NCBI GenBank assembly: GCA_963674575.2 | Contig: CAXXQT010000001.1 | Location: 620,001 to 684,000 of the forward strand | DNA: 64,000 nt | DNA from: JAAYAY01 sp963674575 | GTDB taxonomy: Bacteria; Planctomycetota; Planctomycetia; Pirellulales; Thermoguttaceae | Direction of reading: 5' to 3' | The notes under the pieces: model-generated | What the model saw: the letters and a program-made list of their open reading frames with translations, nothing else | Told to the model about the DNA's origin: nothing | Databases searched by the model: none | Shown: piece by piece, positions 17,463-26,092 of the stretch | Layout of the letters: each line of letters starts with the position of its first letter | Position numbering within the stretch: position 1 is the first letter of the stretch | Made by a program: the position numbers and the translations under genes

Positions 17463-18323
17463 TCAGTCTTCCGGCAACTCGGGCGGCTTGGCTTCACTTG
17501 CCGGACGCTCCATCATCGACCGTAACGGACGCGACATGCTCGTCTCCCCCCCAGTCTGCAGATAGAACCGATCACCGACAACACCTGCATCGATCGTCTC
17601 CTTGGCCTCCCAGGTCGCGCCCGACGCCGTGAAACGAGCCTTCGTCAAAGCGGTCCATTTGCCGTCGGCGTCGCACACCCAACCGTTTCCGAAACTGGCG
17701 CGGCGCGACTCTTGAGCGCTCTTCGTGTCGCGCCGAAAATCCTCAACGAAGGAATAGAGCCCCTTCAACGGATCGCCCCCGGTGCGAGTACGAAACGTCA
17801 CCAGGTGTTTCCAGGTTTTCGCTTCAGGCAGATAGAAATAGCCCGCGTAGGCGGTCTTCTTTTCTTCCACCGTGGCGCGAACCAGGAAACGACAGGTCTC
17901 GCCGATCTTCCAGTCGTAGTCGAAAAAGCTCTGGCCGCCCGTGCCTTCACCCCCGAATCGTCTTGCGACCACATCGTCGTCCCGGTGGAGGATCTCCACC
18001 CGTTGCTCCTCGGCCACGGCATTCGGATCGTCGCCCTTCGTCGGATCCCACACGGAGAAAATCACGACCTTCTTTCCGTTGCTCTTTTCCTGGATCCCAA
18101 AATAGCCGTGACGAAAACCGCACGCCATGAAATAGCTTCCCGGCACGGATTGCTCCACGGTCATCTCGTTATAAAAGACCGTTGCCTCCGGCGCCGGATA
18201 TCCCAGGTGAACCGAGCGGGCAGCCCGCGGCGGCTTCGTGGGCTCATCTCCGTGGGCGGCCACGGTAAACGAGATCGAGAAAAGGCATGCAAACGCAGTC
18301 CAGAAAGGTCGAGTGGGTTTCAT
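17463..18323 (-). CDS. Secreted DUF3472-family protein
   Basis: A 286-residue exported protein with signal peptide MKPTRPFWTAFACLFSISFT. The mature part carries the DUF3472 pattern: YFMACGFRHGYFGIQE, FSVWDPTKGDDPN, FDYDWKIGETCRFLVRATV, GYFYLPEAKTWKHLVTFRT and YSFVEDFRRDTKSAQESRRASFGNGW (in pieces). DUF3472 proteins are beta-rich, secreted and usually near carbohydrate genes; their activity is not established. It lies upstream of the lyase-like gene with a 51-bp gap and could be co-transcribed. The ATG at 18323 was chosen over the longer frame because it opens the signal peptide. Confidence 0.85.
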   Translation of the reverse strand: MKPTRPFWTAFACLFSISFTVAAHGDEPTKPPRAARSVHLGYPAPEATVFYNEMTVEQSVPGSYFMACGFRHGYFGIQEKSNGKKVVIFSVWDPTKGDDPNAVAEEQRVEILHRDDDVVARRFGGEGTGGQSFFDYDWKIGETCRFLVRATVEEKKTAYAGYFYLPEAKTWKHLVTFRTRTGGDPLKGLYSFVEDFRRDTKSAQESRRASFGNGWVCDADGKWTALTKARFTASGATWEAKETIDAGVVGDRFYLQTGGETSMSRPLRSMMERPASEAKPPELPED

Positions 18324-18974
18324 GGGGTGCCTGGCGAAACAAGGAAAGAAATGCTGTTCCATCGAGTATAGCCTTGCGCCGAAAAAGCGACAGAGCACGC
18401 TGAGACCCCTCCTTTGCGGACAGCGTGAACAACGGGCATGAACCGGAGCAGCCACGAACGAATGTCCCCTGTTTGCTCACCTTTCCCCGCTGTCGCACGC
18501 AATTGCCAGGTGTCTTGTAGCGAGATAGGAGACCTTCCATGCCAATCTTAAGCAGGCTGGATCAGGAGCTGGACCTAACTCACGTTGTTTGCCCAGCTTG
18601 CAGAACTGTGGCGGAGAACGGCGAAAGACGCTCTGCGTGGGCCGCCTGCGCGCGAGACAAACGAAACCTTTCCCGCCAGCCGGCGTTTAATCCCATGTGA
18701 AAACGTCGATTGGTCGCCCGTGAGTCGGGCCAGGATTCCCCCCTCGTGGCAAGAAGTTCTTCGGATTGAGCCAAGAGTCGTCGAACATCTTCCTCCCTGC
18801 CGCGTCTTCCTGGTAGCGGGTGACAAACACATTGGAACCCCCGAAGGGCCATGGCCCCCCCCGGAACAGCGACTCTTGGCCGGCCGTTTGCCCGCCGTAC
18901 AATTCCAACAACTTGGCTCAAACAATCACAATTTCACGTCTGCTTCTGCGAATAGACCTGGGAAGGGTCTAACC
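18324..18974. other. 651-bp stretch without a confident gene
   Basis: Two weak candidates lie here. A 54-codon frame on + from 18540 has an upstream GGAG and a CPAC pair. A 74-codon frame on - (18687-18911, TTG start) reads LFRGGPWPFGGSNVFVTRYQ and looks protein-like. The two overlap on opposite strands, so at most one is real. No repeat or terminator of note was seen. Confidence 0.4.
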
Positions 18975-19229
18975 ATGTTTGTCGAACGATTTGTCGAATC
19001 CATTGTGAAAGAAACGCTCGCTCGAATGGGCGATTTCTCCGAGGATGCCGTGCGCAAACCCGTCTATGGCCAATCGGGACGCACCCTCGCCGTGGAATTC
19101 GGCACTCCCCATAGCACGGCCGTCTGGCTTCCCGGACGCGATGTCGTCGTCTTCCACAAGAAGAACGGACGTTGCGTGCGGATTCTCAATGTGGGGGAGA
19201 CGATGCGCGCTCGCGGCATCGCCGCTTGA
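18975..19229 (+). CDS. Small hypothetical protein, 84 residues
   Basis: Starting at MFVERFVESIVKETLARMGD, the 84-residue protein has an amphipathic N-terminal helix and then short strands (LAVEFGTPHSTAVWLPGRDVVVFHKK) ending NVGETMRARGIAA. A GGAAGGGTCT stretch lies upstream. The frame continues further 5' to 18585, but that portion looks noncoding. No family is recognised, and no membrane segment or metal motif is visible. Confidence 0.5.
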   Translation: MFVERFVESIVKETLARMGDFSEDAVRKPVYGQSGRTLAVEFGTPHSTAVWLPGRDVVVFHKKNGRCVRILNVGETMRARGIAA

Positions 19230-19538
19230 AGCAGCATCTTCTCAAAACGTCGGTTCCCTGTCGGACACCACGCTTACCTCACGCTGCGCAGTCAGGCAGT
19301 GTCATTCTGCGATGCCGTGGTAACCCGGCGATCTCGGATTTCCGTGTCTGTCCCTGGCTGTGGCGTGGTTTGTACGGCATCGGCATATAGGGGCAAATGC
19401 TCACTTGTATCAGTTGGATCGATCGCTCGGGAGACGCCACCATTGGGAGTCCAAACCAACACTTAGTTCATCATCTTTGTCCGCACTTGAGCTACTCTTC
19501 TTTGTTACAGCAACTCTGTTTCTTGGAAGAGGGGAAAG
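19230..19538. other. 309-bp leader before the hybrid kinase gene
   Basis: I see no gene, hairpin or repeat here that I can support. It probably holds the promoter of the kinase at 19539, but no box is convincing. Confidence 0.4.
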
Positions 19539-21578
19539 GTGGACAGTTTGGTCTTGGAATCCATCCGCGCAATCGTTCTGGCATTTGCCATGGCGTGCTT
19601 GGTATACGTGGGATGCTGCCGCGCCGATTTTCGCCACCGCGGTTGGCATCTCTTGTTGGCAGGCGTCAGCCTCCTCGTGTTCGGTTCGGTGGTCGATGTC
19701 GTCAGCGAATTCGGCCTGCTCGATCCGCTCGGCGCCCTGTGGGGATGCCCTCTTGGGTCGATCTTGGCCGAGATTGTGGGCTACTCCTGCGGCGTGGGTC
19801 TTGTTGTGTTGGGGTTTCTCTGCTGGCTTCCCGCCATGTCCAGTCTGGACCGAATCAATCGGCTGGTGGAAGAACTGCAGCTCGCCAATTCGCGACTTTG
19901 CGAGAGCAATTTTCGATTGCGTGAACAGATGGCGGCCCGTGAAGCTGCCGAGCAGAAAACCTGCGAGGATCGGCGGCTGCTGCGCACGATCCTCGAATCG
20001 AGTCGCGACGCGATCCTGGTCGTCGGGGAGGATCGCCAAATCCTCCACGTCAATCAGAGCTTCATCGAACTGTGGGACTTTCCGAAGGAACTCGTCCGCT
20101 GCTGGGACGACCACGAGATCCGCAAATACGTGCTTCGGCAAGTCCAACAGCCTGTGCCTATCGATCAGACTCTGGAAGCGTTCTATTCCGCCGACGAGTT
20201 TGGCCAGCAGACCGTTTACCTGCGCGACGGACGCGTTTTGGACATTCAGTTCCGGCCGCTGGAACTCGGCGACGGCCCGAAGGGGCGAATTTGGGTGATG
20301 AGCGACATTACGGAGCGGCACCGTTCCGAGCGGGAGTTGAAGGAATATGCGGCCGCCCAGGAAAAGGCCAACGAATCCCTTCGCCAATTCACTGTCGCGG
20401 CTGAGGCGTCCACGAAAGCCAAAAGCGAATTCCTCGCCAACATGAGTCACGAAATCCGCACGCCCATGGCGGCGATTCTCGGCTATGCCGATATTCTGCT
20501 CAACGAGGGCGAGTCCCAAACCCGCGAGGAACGAGTCGACGCCCTGGAGACCATCCAACGCAACGGCCAGTATCTGCTGGATCTGATGAACGACATCCTC
20601 GATCTTTCGAAGATCGAAGCGGACAAGATCGTACTGGAACGAAACCTGTGCTCGCCCATGCAAGTCGTTTCTGACGTCGTCTCCCTCATGCAGGTTCGAG
20701 CCAAAGCCAAGAACCTCGCGCTGGCCGTTGAATACGACGGGCCCCTCCCGCAGACCATCGAATCCGATCCGCTGCGTCTGCGTCAGGTGCTCATCAACCT
20801 GGTGGGCAATGCCATCAAGTTCACGGAACTCGGCTCGGTCCGCGTGAAGGTTCGTGTCCTCGCGAATCTGGAGACGCCTCCCCGATTGTCCTTCGATGTC
20901 GTCGACACCGGCATCGGCCTCACGACCGAAGAGACCGAGAGGCTGTTTCAGCCCTTCATGCAGGCCGACAATTCCACCAGTCGGCGATTCGGCGGAACCG
21001 GACTCGGCCTAACCATCAGCAAACGACTCGCGAGGATGCTCGGCGGAGACATCTCCTTGTCGAGCGAGCATGGACAGGGAAGCACCTTCACCCTAACGAT
21101 CGACCCCGGACCGCTTGACGGCGTGCCGATGATCGACGCTCGACCGCCGCGCCGCGAAATGGACCGCGCCGAGGCCCAAGAAGCCGCAGCCCAATCGCAG
21201 CTCGAATGCAGGATCCTGCTGGCGGAAGACGGTCCCGACAACCAGCGTCTGATTGCCTTCCTGCTCGGCAAGGCGGGGGCCGAGGTCGACCTGGTGGAAA
21301 ATGGTCAAGAAGCCTACGAAAAGGCGATCGAAGCCCAGGAATCGGGCTGCCCCTACGACGTGATTCTCATGGACATGCAAATGCCCGTCATGGACGGCTA
21401 CGAGGCCACGCGGAAGTTGCGCAAGTCCGGCTACAACCGCCCCGTCGTCGCCCTGACCGCCCACGCCATGGCCGGCGATCGCGAAAAATGCCTCGACGCC
21501 GGGTGCGACGAGTTCGCCACCAAGCCGATCGACCGGAAGGTACTCCTCGCAACCGTCAACGCGGTTCTTGTATCTTAA
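19539..21578 (+). CDS. PAS-containing hybrid histidine kinase with receiver domain
   Basis: Membrane sensor kinase of 679 residues. Three or so hydrophobic helices occupy residues 1-110, with a coiled coil (EELQLANSRLCESNFRLREQ) leading into a PAS domain (about 140-260, ESSRDAILVVGEDRQILHVN). The H-box FLANMSHEIRTPMAAILGYA lies near 303, then the ATPase domain (N-box NLVGNAIKFTE, G1 VVDTGIGL, G2 RFGGTGLGL). A C-terminal receiver follows with the phospho-acceptor in VILMDMQMPVMDGYEA. All catalytic motifs are intact. The GTG at 19539 follows GGGGAAAG. No partner regulator is adjacent, so the output is probably internal phosphorelay to a distant HPt protein. Confidence 0.94.
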   Translation: MDSLVLESIRAIVLAFAMACLVYVGCCRADFRHRGWHLLLAGVSLLVFGSVVDVVSEFGLLDPLGALWGCPLGSILAEIVGYSCGVGLVVLGFLCWLPAMSSLDRINRLVEELQLANSRLCESNFRLREQMAAREAAEQKTCEDRRLLRTILESSRDAILVVGEDRQILHVNQSFIELWDFPKELVRCWDDHEIRKYVLRQVQQPVPIDQTLEAFYSADEFGQQTVYLRDGRVLDIQFRPLELGDGPKGRIWVMSDITERHRSERELKEYAAAQEKANESLRQFTVAAEASTKAKSEFLANMSHEIRTPMAAILGYADILLNEGESQTREERVDALETIQRNGQYLLDLMNDILDLSKIEADKIVLERNLCSPMQVVSDVVSLMQVRAKAKNLALAVEYDGPLPQTIESDPLRLRQVLINLVGNAIKFTELGSVRVKVRVLANLETPPRLSFDVVDTGIGLTTEETERLFQPFMQADNSTSRRFGGTGLGLTISKRLARMLGGDISLSSEHGQGSTFTLTIDPGPLDGVPMIDARPPRREMDRAEAQEAAAQSQLECRILLAEDGPDNQRLIAFLLGKAGAEVDLVENGQEAYEKAIEAQESGCPYDVILMDMQMPVMDGYEATRKLRKSGYNRPVVALTAHAMAGDREKCLDAGCDEFATKPIDRKVLLATVNAVLVS

Positions 21579-21718
21579 TCCTACTCCTGATCTCAATCGC
21601 TCTTGCGAGCCGTTCAGCCATTGCTCTGCTGCTGATGGAATAGGTGGCACGCCGGGCGCCGGGGAGAGAAGGAGCCGGGTATTGAGGTCCTTCCAGCGGG
21701 CCGCGATTAGGATTAAGA

Positions 21719-22732
21719 TTAAGAACGTTCACACCCCTTAGCCATGAGCGGATCTTCCCTCCGCCAACCTCTTCGAACGCCCCTTCCCACGTTCGCCGTC
21801 CCGATCCCCGCAATGCCCGCCCAAACCGGCACGAGGATGGCTGCCGCCATGGCAGCCGACATCCAACCCAGTCCGGCCAACAGCGCCGGTCCCAGCATCC
21901 AACTGATCAGCAGTCGCCCAAAGCTGCTGGCGCCGTGGCCGCTTCGGACCGAAGCAATCGTAACCATGCTGCCCGCGGCAAGGAAGGCGACCGCCACGGA
22001 TCGCGACCAATCCAAAACGACCCCATCTCGTGCAGCCGTCAATCCCGGTTCGCCCCACCCGCCGATGACGATTCCCAGGCCGACTCCGGCTCCGAGCAGA
22101 GCCCACCCGCCTGGCAACGCAAAGAAACGCAGACTCCGCGAGTTCTGGGTTCCCAGAACGGTTCCCAGGCAAACCACGGCAATCGGCGCCATCGCGGCAG
22201 GCCCCGCGAACGCACACGCCAGGCTCGCGCCGAAGAAGAACCCCCACATCGCCCGCTTGCTCCTCCCCTCGGATTCTCGTTTCGGCAACTCGCCGAGGGC
22301 GAAGGCGAGAATGGCCACGACTGCTCCATGGGCGGCCACCAGCGTTTCAGGAAGAAACAGCCCAGCCAGGATTGCCTCTCCCAGAAAGCCGAGAACTCCC
22401 GCCCACAAACCGCTCGCCCTGCCCGCCCATCGGGCCACAGAGGTTGCCAGGCACAAGAAAACAACGCTGGCTAGGCTCCCCAAACTGATCGCGATCGTCG
22501 GAGAGACAGCGTGCCCAGCAAGCCACGAAACCGAGGAAACGACCGTCAGCGAGGCAATCGCCAATCCCGTCGCGTCGGTTCCCGTCAGGCGAAACCGATC
22601 AGCCCCCCCGGAAAGCATGCATCGATAGACCGGAACGGCCGGTTCTTCCGCAACGGGCCGGCCGATCGTTGGACACGCCATTTCGTCCGGGACGCCTGCC
22701 GGTGGCGGTGAGAGTTCCAGTTGAGGAGCCAT
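21719..22732 (-). CDS. Multi-pass membrane protein of unknown function
   Basis: The 337-residue product is hydrophobic almost throughout, with about eight predicted helices from residue 55 onward (TGLAIASLTVVSSVSWLAGH, then TIAISLGSLASVVFLCLATS and others) after a hydrophilic 40-residue N-terminus. A mostly open frame on the other strand at 21744-22628 is Pro/Arg-rich and judged a shadow. No transporter signature stands out; an EamA- or permease-like role is only possible. It is transcribed convergently with the upstream kinase. Confidence 0.65.
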   Translation of the reverse strand: MAPQLELSPPPAGVPDEMACPTIGRPVAEEPAVPVYRCMLSGGADRFRLTGTDATGLAIASLTVVSSVSWLAGHAVSPTIAISLGSLASVVFLCLATSVARWAGRASGLWAGVLGFLGEAILAGLFLPETLVAAHGAVVAILAFALGELPKRESEGRSKRAMWGFFFGASLACAFAGPAAMAPIAVVCLGTVLGTQNSRSLRFFALPGGWALLGAGVGLGIVIGGWGEPGLTAARDGVVLDWSRSVAVAFLAAGSMVTIASVRSGHGASSFGRLLISWMLGPALLAGLGWMSAAMAAAILVPVWAGIAGIGTANVGRGVRRGWRREDPLMAKGCERS

Positions 22733-22987
22733 GTGCGGTCTGTCGGGGGGCGGGGGAGCAATTCCACAGTTCCAAGCAGGGCCATTCTAGCCCACACCGC
22801 CGAATCCGACCGATAGCACTTTGTGCCCTCAGGGGTAGTCTTCTCGTTTCTGAACTCGCTGCCCGGACTTCGCAGTTCTCCCATTTGCCCCCACACCTCG
22901 CTTGCCCGCTGCCCGGCAAACGCGGTATCCTTGGAGAAGGCGGCTTGCGGCCCGCCATCAAGAAATGCCCCGTCATGGAGAAGCCAG

Positions 22988-24613
22988 GTGCCCCCTATCT
23001 TGCGAACGGTTGCCAAAACCCTCGGGTGGCCTTGCATCGTCTTCGCGATGGTCGGGCTTCTACCGGCTGTGATGGCGAAGGCCGACAATCCAACCGATCC
23101 GGAAATCGCCACGCTCATCCAGCAATTGGGCGATCCCGATTGCGCCGTACGCGATCGCGCCCAGGAGAAACTCGAGAAGATCGGCGAGCGGGCTTACAAC
23201 GCCCTGACCATGGCCGCCAACCACCCCGATCTGGAAATCGCCGCCCGTGCCCGCTACTTGCTGCAGGTCCTGGAACTACCGGTGATCCGCGAAAGTGATT
23301 TGCCACAGGTCAAGAAGATCCTGGAAGGCTATAAGGAGTTGTCCGCCTCGGAGCAACTTCGGAGGATCCGTGCCCTCATGGCCCTTCCGCAGGGGAACGG
23401 CTACCGAGCTGCATGCCGTCTCGCCCATATCGAGAACTCTCCGCTGCTCTCCAAGTACATTGCTGTCACGATCCTGAATCGTTGGCCCCTCCACGCGAAA
23501 GGTCGGGCCAGAATGCGTGAGGCCGTTAAGGCCGAGGTCGAGGCCAGCGGGCGCGTTGCCGCCCGATGGCTGGCCGTTCATGCCAGACTGGACACCGAGG
23601 CACGTTCCGCCTTGGACGATTGGCGCAAGCTCGTCGACGAAGAGAAATCGGGACGCGACCGGAGTCTTCCCACATCGACAGACCAGATCGTGGCCGCCCT
23701 CTTCTACGACCTTGCCTACTGGGAATCGGTGGCGAATTCTCTTCAACAAGCCAAGAACTATTTCGATCAGGCCCAGGAGCAGAAGCTCGCTCTCTCCAAC
23801 GCCACCCTGTATTTCTACCTCGACATGGCCTACTTCTTCCGAAACCGGGGGATGATCGACTGGGCCGTGGGAGTCTACGGCCGGATTCCCACTTTGGGGA
23901 TGGCTGAGGCGATCCCCCTGGCTCAACTCGGGTTGGCCGAGATGCTGCACGATATGGGACGAAACGAAGAGGCCGCCGCCGCCCTGGACGTCATCCTGGA
24001 TCTTGTTCGCCGCAAGCAAGTGACGGACTTGGGATACCTCGACAGCAGTCCCGAACAGATCATGGGACGCAAACACTACTTCTACGCCTGCACCGCCCGG
24101 GACCAGGGAGACCAGAAAAAGTACCGCGCCGAACTGCTCCAGGCCGTCAAGTCCGACCCCAACGAACTCGACGCCCTCATCGCCCTCTATCGGATCCCCG
24201 ATCTCGAACCCTCCCAACGCAAACAGACCCTGGAAATGATCCAGGCAGCGACCGAGAAGTTGCGGCAGGAAGCCGCCACCCTTCCGGAAACTGTCGCGTC
24301 ATCCGACGAGGCCTCGGCGCACAACCAGTTGGCCTGGATCATAGGCAACACGACGGGCGACATGAACGAGGCCCTCGAACACGCACTCCGCGCCGTCGAA
24401 CTCAGTCCCGAATCCGGCGCCTATCTCGACACCCTCGCCCACGTCTACTTCTACGGGCTGAAGGACTACCAAAAAGCCGTCCAAACCCAAACCAAGGCCG
24501 TCGAGTTCATGCCCCATTCCGGACTCATTCGCCAGAAATGCGAACAGTTCCGCAAAGCGGCCGCCGAAAAACATCCCGACTGGAAGCAACCCACCGATAA
24601 GCCGGGCTCCTGA
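22988..24613 (+). CDS. Exported TPR-repeat protein
   Basis: From the GTG at 22988 (GGAG at 22977-22980) a signal peptide VPPILRTVAKTLGWPCIVFA leads into a 541-residue protein. Its first part is HEAT-like (DPEIATLIQQLGDPDCAVRD, RAQEKLEKIGERAYNALTMA). The second half holds tetratricopeptide repeats (LAQLGLAEMLHDMGRNEEAA, NEALEHALRAVELSPESGAY, DYQKAVQTQTKAVEFMPHSG). Such proteins act as periplasmic scaffolds; the partner is not evident. The next gene, mtaB, starts 69 bp downstream and may be co-transcribed. Confidence 0.88.
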   Translation: MPPILRTVAKTLGWPCIVFAMVGLLPAVMAKADNPTDPEIATLIQQLGDPDCAVRDRAQEKLEKIGERAYNALTMAANHPDLEIAARARYLLQVLELPVIRESDLPQVKKILEGYKELSASEQLRRIRALMALPQGNGYRAACRLAHIENSPLLSKYIAVTILNRWPLHAKGRARMREAVKAEVEASGRVAARWLAVHARLDTEARSALDDWRKLVDEEKSGRDRSLPTSTDQIVAALFYDLAYWESVANSLQQAKNYFDQAQEQKLALSNATLYFYLDMAYFFRNRGMIDWAVGVYGRIPTLGMAEAIPLAQLGLAEMLHDMGRNEEAAAALDVILDLVRRKQVTDLGYLDSSPEQIMGRKHYFYACTARDQGDQKKYRAELLQAVKSDPNELDALIALYRIPDLEPSQRKQTLEMIQAATEKLRQEAATLPETVASSDEASAHNQLAWIIGNTTGDMNEALEHALRAVELSPESGAYLDTLAHVYFYGLKDYQKAVQTQTKAVEFMPHSGLIRQKCEQFRKAAAEKHPDWKQPTDKPGS

Positions 24614-24682
24614 CACCAACCAGTTGAGCCGCCATCGCAGCCCGGCTTCCGGAAAAGCCAAACCACCTTCCTGCCACCTCCC

Positions 24683-25936
24683 ATGCCCCTTCTTCGCTCT
24701 GTCACTCTGGGTTGCAAAGTCAACCAATACGAAACCGAACTGGTCACCGAGGGCCTTGCGCGGGTCGGATTCCGAGAAGCTGCCGACGGCGAAACCGCCG
24801 ACCTGTGCCTCGTCAACACCTGCACCGTGACCGCCGAGGGCGCCCAGAAAAGCCGCAAGGCTATCCGCCAACTGGCCCGCAAGAACCCCGATGCCCAGAT
24901 CGTTGTCATGGGCTGCTATGCCACCATGGCCGAGGACGTGGTGGCTGAACTGCCGGGTGTGACCGAGGTGCTCACCGACAAGCGTCAGATTCCCGACTTC
25001 CTCGCCCGATGGGGCGTTCTCGAAGTTCCCAACGGCATTTCCCGATTCGGACACCGCGCTCGGGCCTATGTGAAAGTCCAGGACGGCTGCCGCATGCGGT
25101 GCAGCTACTGCATCATCCCCTCGGCACGAGGCGACCTGACAAGCCGGCCGGCCGAGGAACTCGTCGACGAGGTTCGCCGTCTCCTCGACACGGGCCACCG
25201 CGAGATTGTCTTCACGGGAATTCATCTCGGCCATTGGGGCCACGAATGGACCGACCGCCGCCTCCGTCTCCCCGATCTTGTCGAAAGCCTGCTCGACCTG
25301 CCCGGCGACTGGCGTCTGCGGCTTTCCAGCCTCGAGGCCGTGGAAGTCGACGAGAAGCTCATTGCGCTCATGGCAGCCCATCCGGAACGGATCTGCCCCC
25401 ATCTGCACCTCTCCATGCAAAGCGGCTCGGACACCGTGCTCCAACGGATGCAGCGCCGCTGGGCTTCCACCCGGTTCACCGAGAAGTGCCTGGAAATCCA
25501 GGAAGCCCTCGACCACCCGGCCCTGACGACCGATGTCATTGTCGGCTTTCCCGCCGAAAGCGACGCCGAGTTTGAAGCCACCTGCCGCGTCGTGGAGACG
25601 ATCGGCTTCTCCAAGGTCCACATCTTCCGCTTCAGCCCCCGAGAAGGCACGCCCGCGGCCACCATGGCCGGGCAAATCGACGGGCGAATCAAACAGCAGC
25701 GCGCGGCTCAACTCGACGCCCTCTCCCACCCGCTTCGCACCGCCTTCTTCAAGCAACTCGTTGGACGCTCCGTGCAAGTCCTCGTCGAATCGGCCGACCC
25801 CGCCCAGCCCGGACTCCTCCACGGCACCTCCGCTCGCTATGCACCAGTCCAACTCACCGGCACCTTGGATCAGGTCGGCCAACTCGTCTCAGCACGGGCC
25901 GCCGCCGCCACCGACGACGGGCTAACAACCCAGTAG
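24683..25936 (+). CDS. mtaB: tRNA t6A37 methylthiotransferase MtaB
   Basis: A radical-SAM enzyme that adds a methylthio group to N6-threonylcarbamoyladenosine 37, making ms2t6A in tRNAs that read ANN codons. The 417-residue protein has the N-terminal UPF0004 domain with its three cluster cysteines (LGCKVNQYET, VNTCTVTAEG, VMGCYATM). The radical-SAM triad is DGCRMRCSYCIIPSARGDLT near residue 140. HLHLSMQSGSDTVLQRMQRR and DVIVGFPAESDAEFE are conserved MTTase motifs, and a TRAM-like C-terminus follows. The LGCKVNQYE start is diagnostic of MtaB rather than MiaB or RimO. Confidence 0.95.
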   Translation: MPLLRSVTLGCKVNQYETELVTEGLARVGFREAADGETADLCLVNTCTVTAEGAQKSRKAIRQLARKNPDAQIVVMGCYATMAEDVVAELPGVTEVLTDKRQIPDFLARWGVLEVPNGISRFGHRARAYVKVQDGCRMRCSYCIIPSARGDLTSRPAEELVDEVRRLLDTGHREIVFTGIHLGHWGHEWTDRRLRLPDLVESLLDLPGDWRLRLSSLEAVEVDEKLIALMAAHPERICPHLHLSMQSGSDTVLQRMQRRWASTRFTEKCLEIQEALDHPALTTDVIVGFPAESDAEFEATCRVVETIGFSKVHIFRFSPREGTPAATMAGQIDGRIKQQRAAQLDALSHPLRTAFFKQLVGRSVQVLVESADPAQPGLLHGTSARYAPVQLTGTLDQVGQLVSARAAAATDDGLTTQ

Positions 25937-26075
25937 GTCCCGGGCGCCGCACGGGACCCTGACCAACCAACCGCTACCCAATCTCACCCGCTCCACCGGC
26001 CGGCCGACCTCCGAAATGGATGACAATGCTCCACTTCAGGGTTCCGTGCAGCGCCCGGAACCTACCGGGTAATCG
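25934..26075. repeat. GTAGGTTCCGGGCGCCGCACGGAACC-family repeats, inverted pair
   Basis: A copy at about 25934-25961 begins at the mtaB stop codon, and an inverted copy lies at about 26039-26070. The same 27-bp core, each half pairing with the other, recurs in longer form at 58046-58130 and 58513-58595. The pair sits between convergent genes and may end both transcripts. Confidence 0.65.
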
Positions 26076-26092
26076 GGACCCCGAATTCGACA

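Noticed and set aside
15957..17525. Long + strand frame across blaI and the lyase-like gene
   Set aside because: Spans two genes with clear opposite-strand products; it is a shadow.
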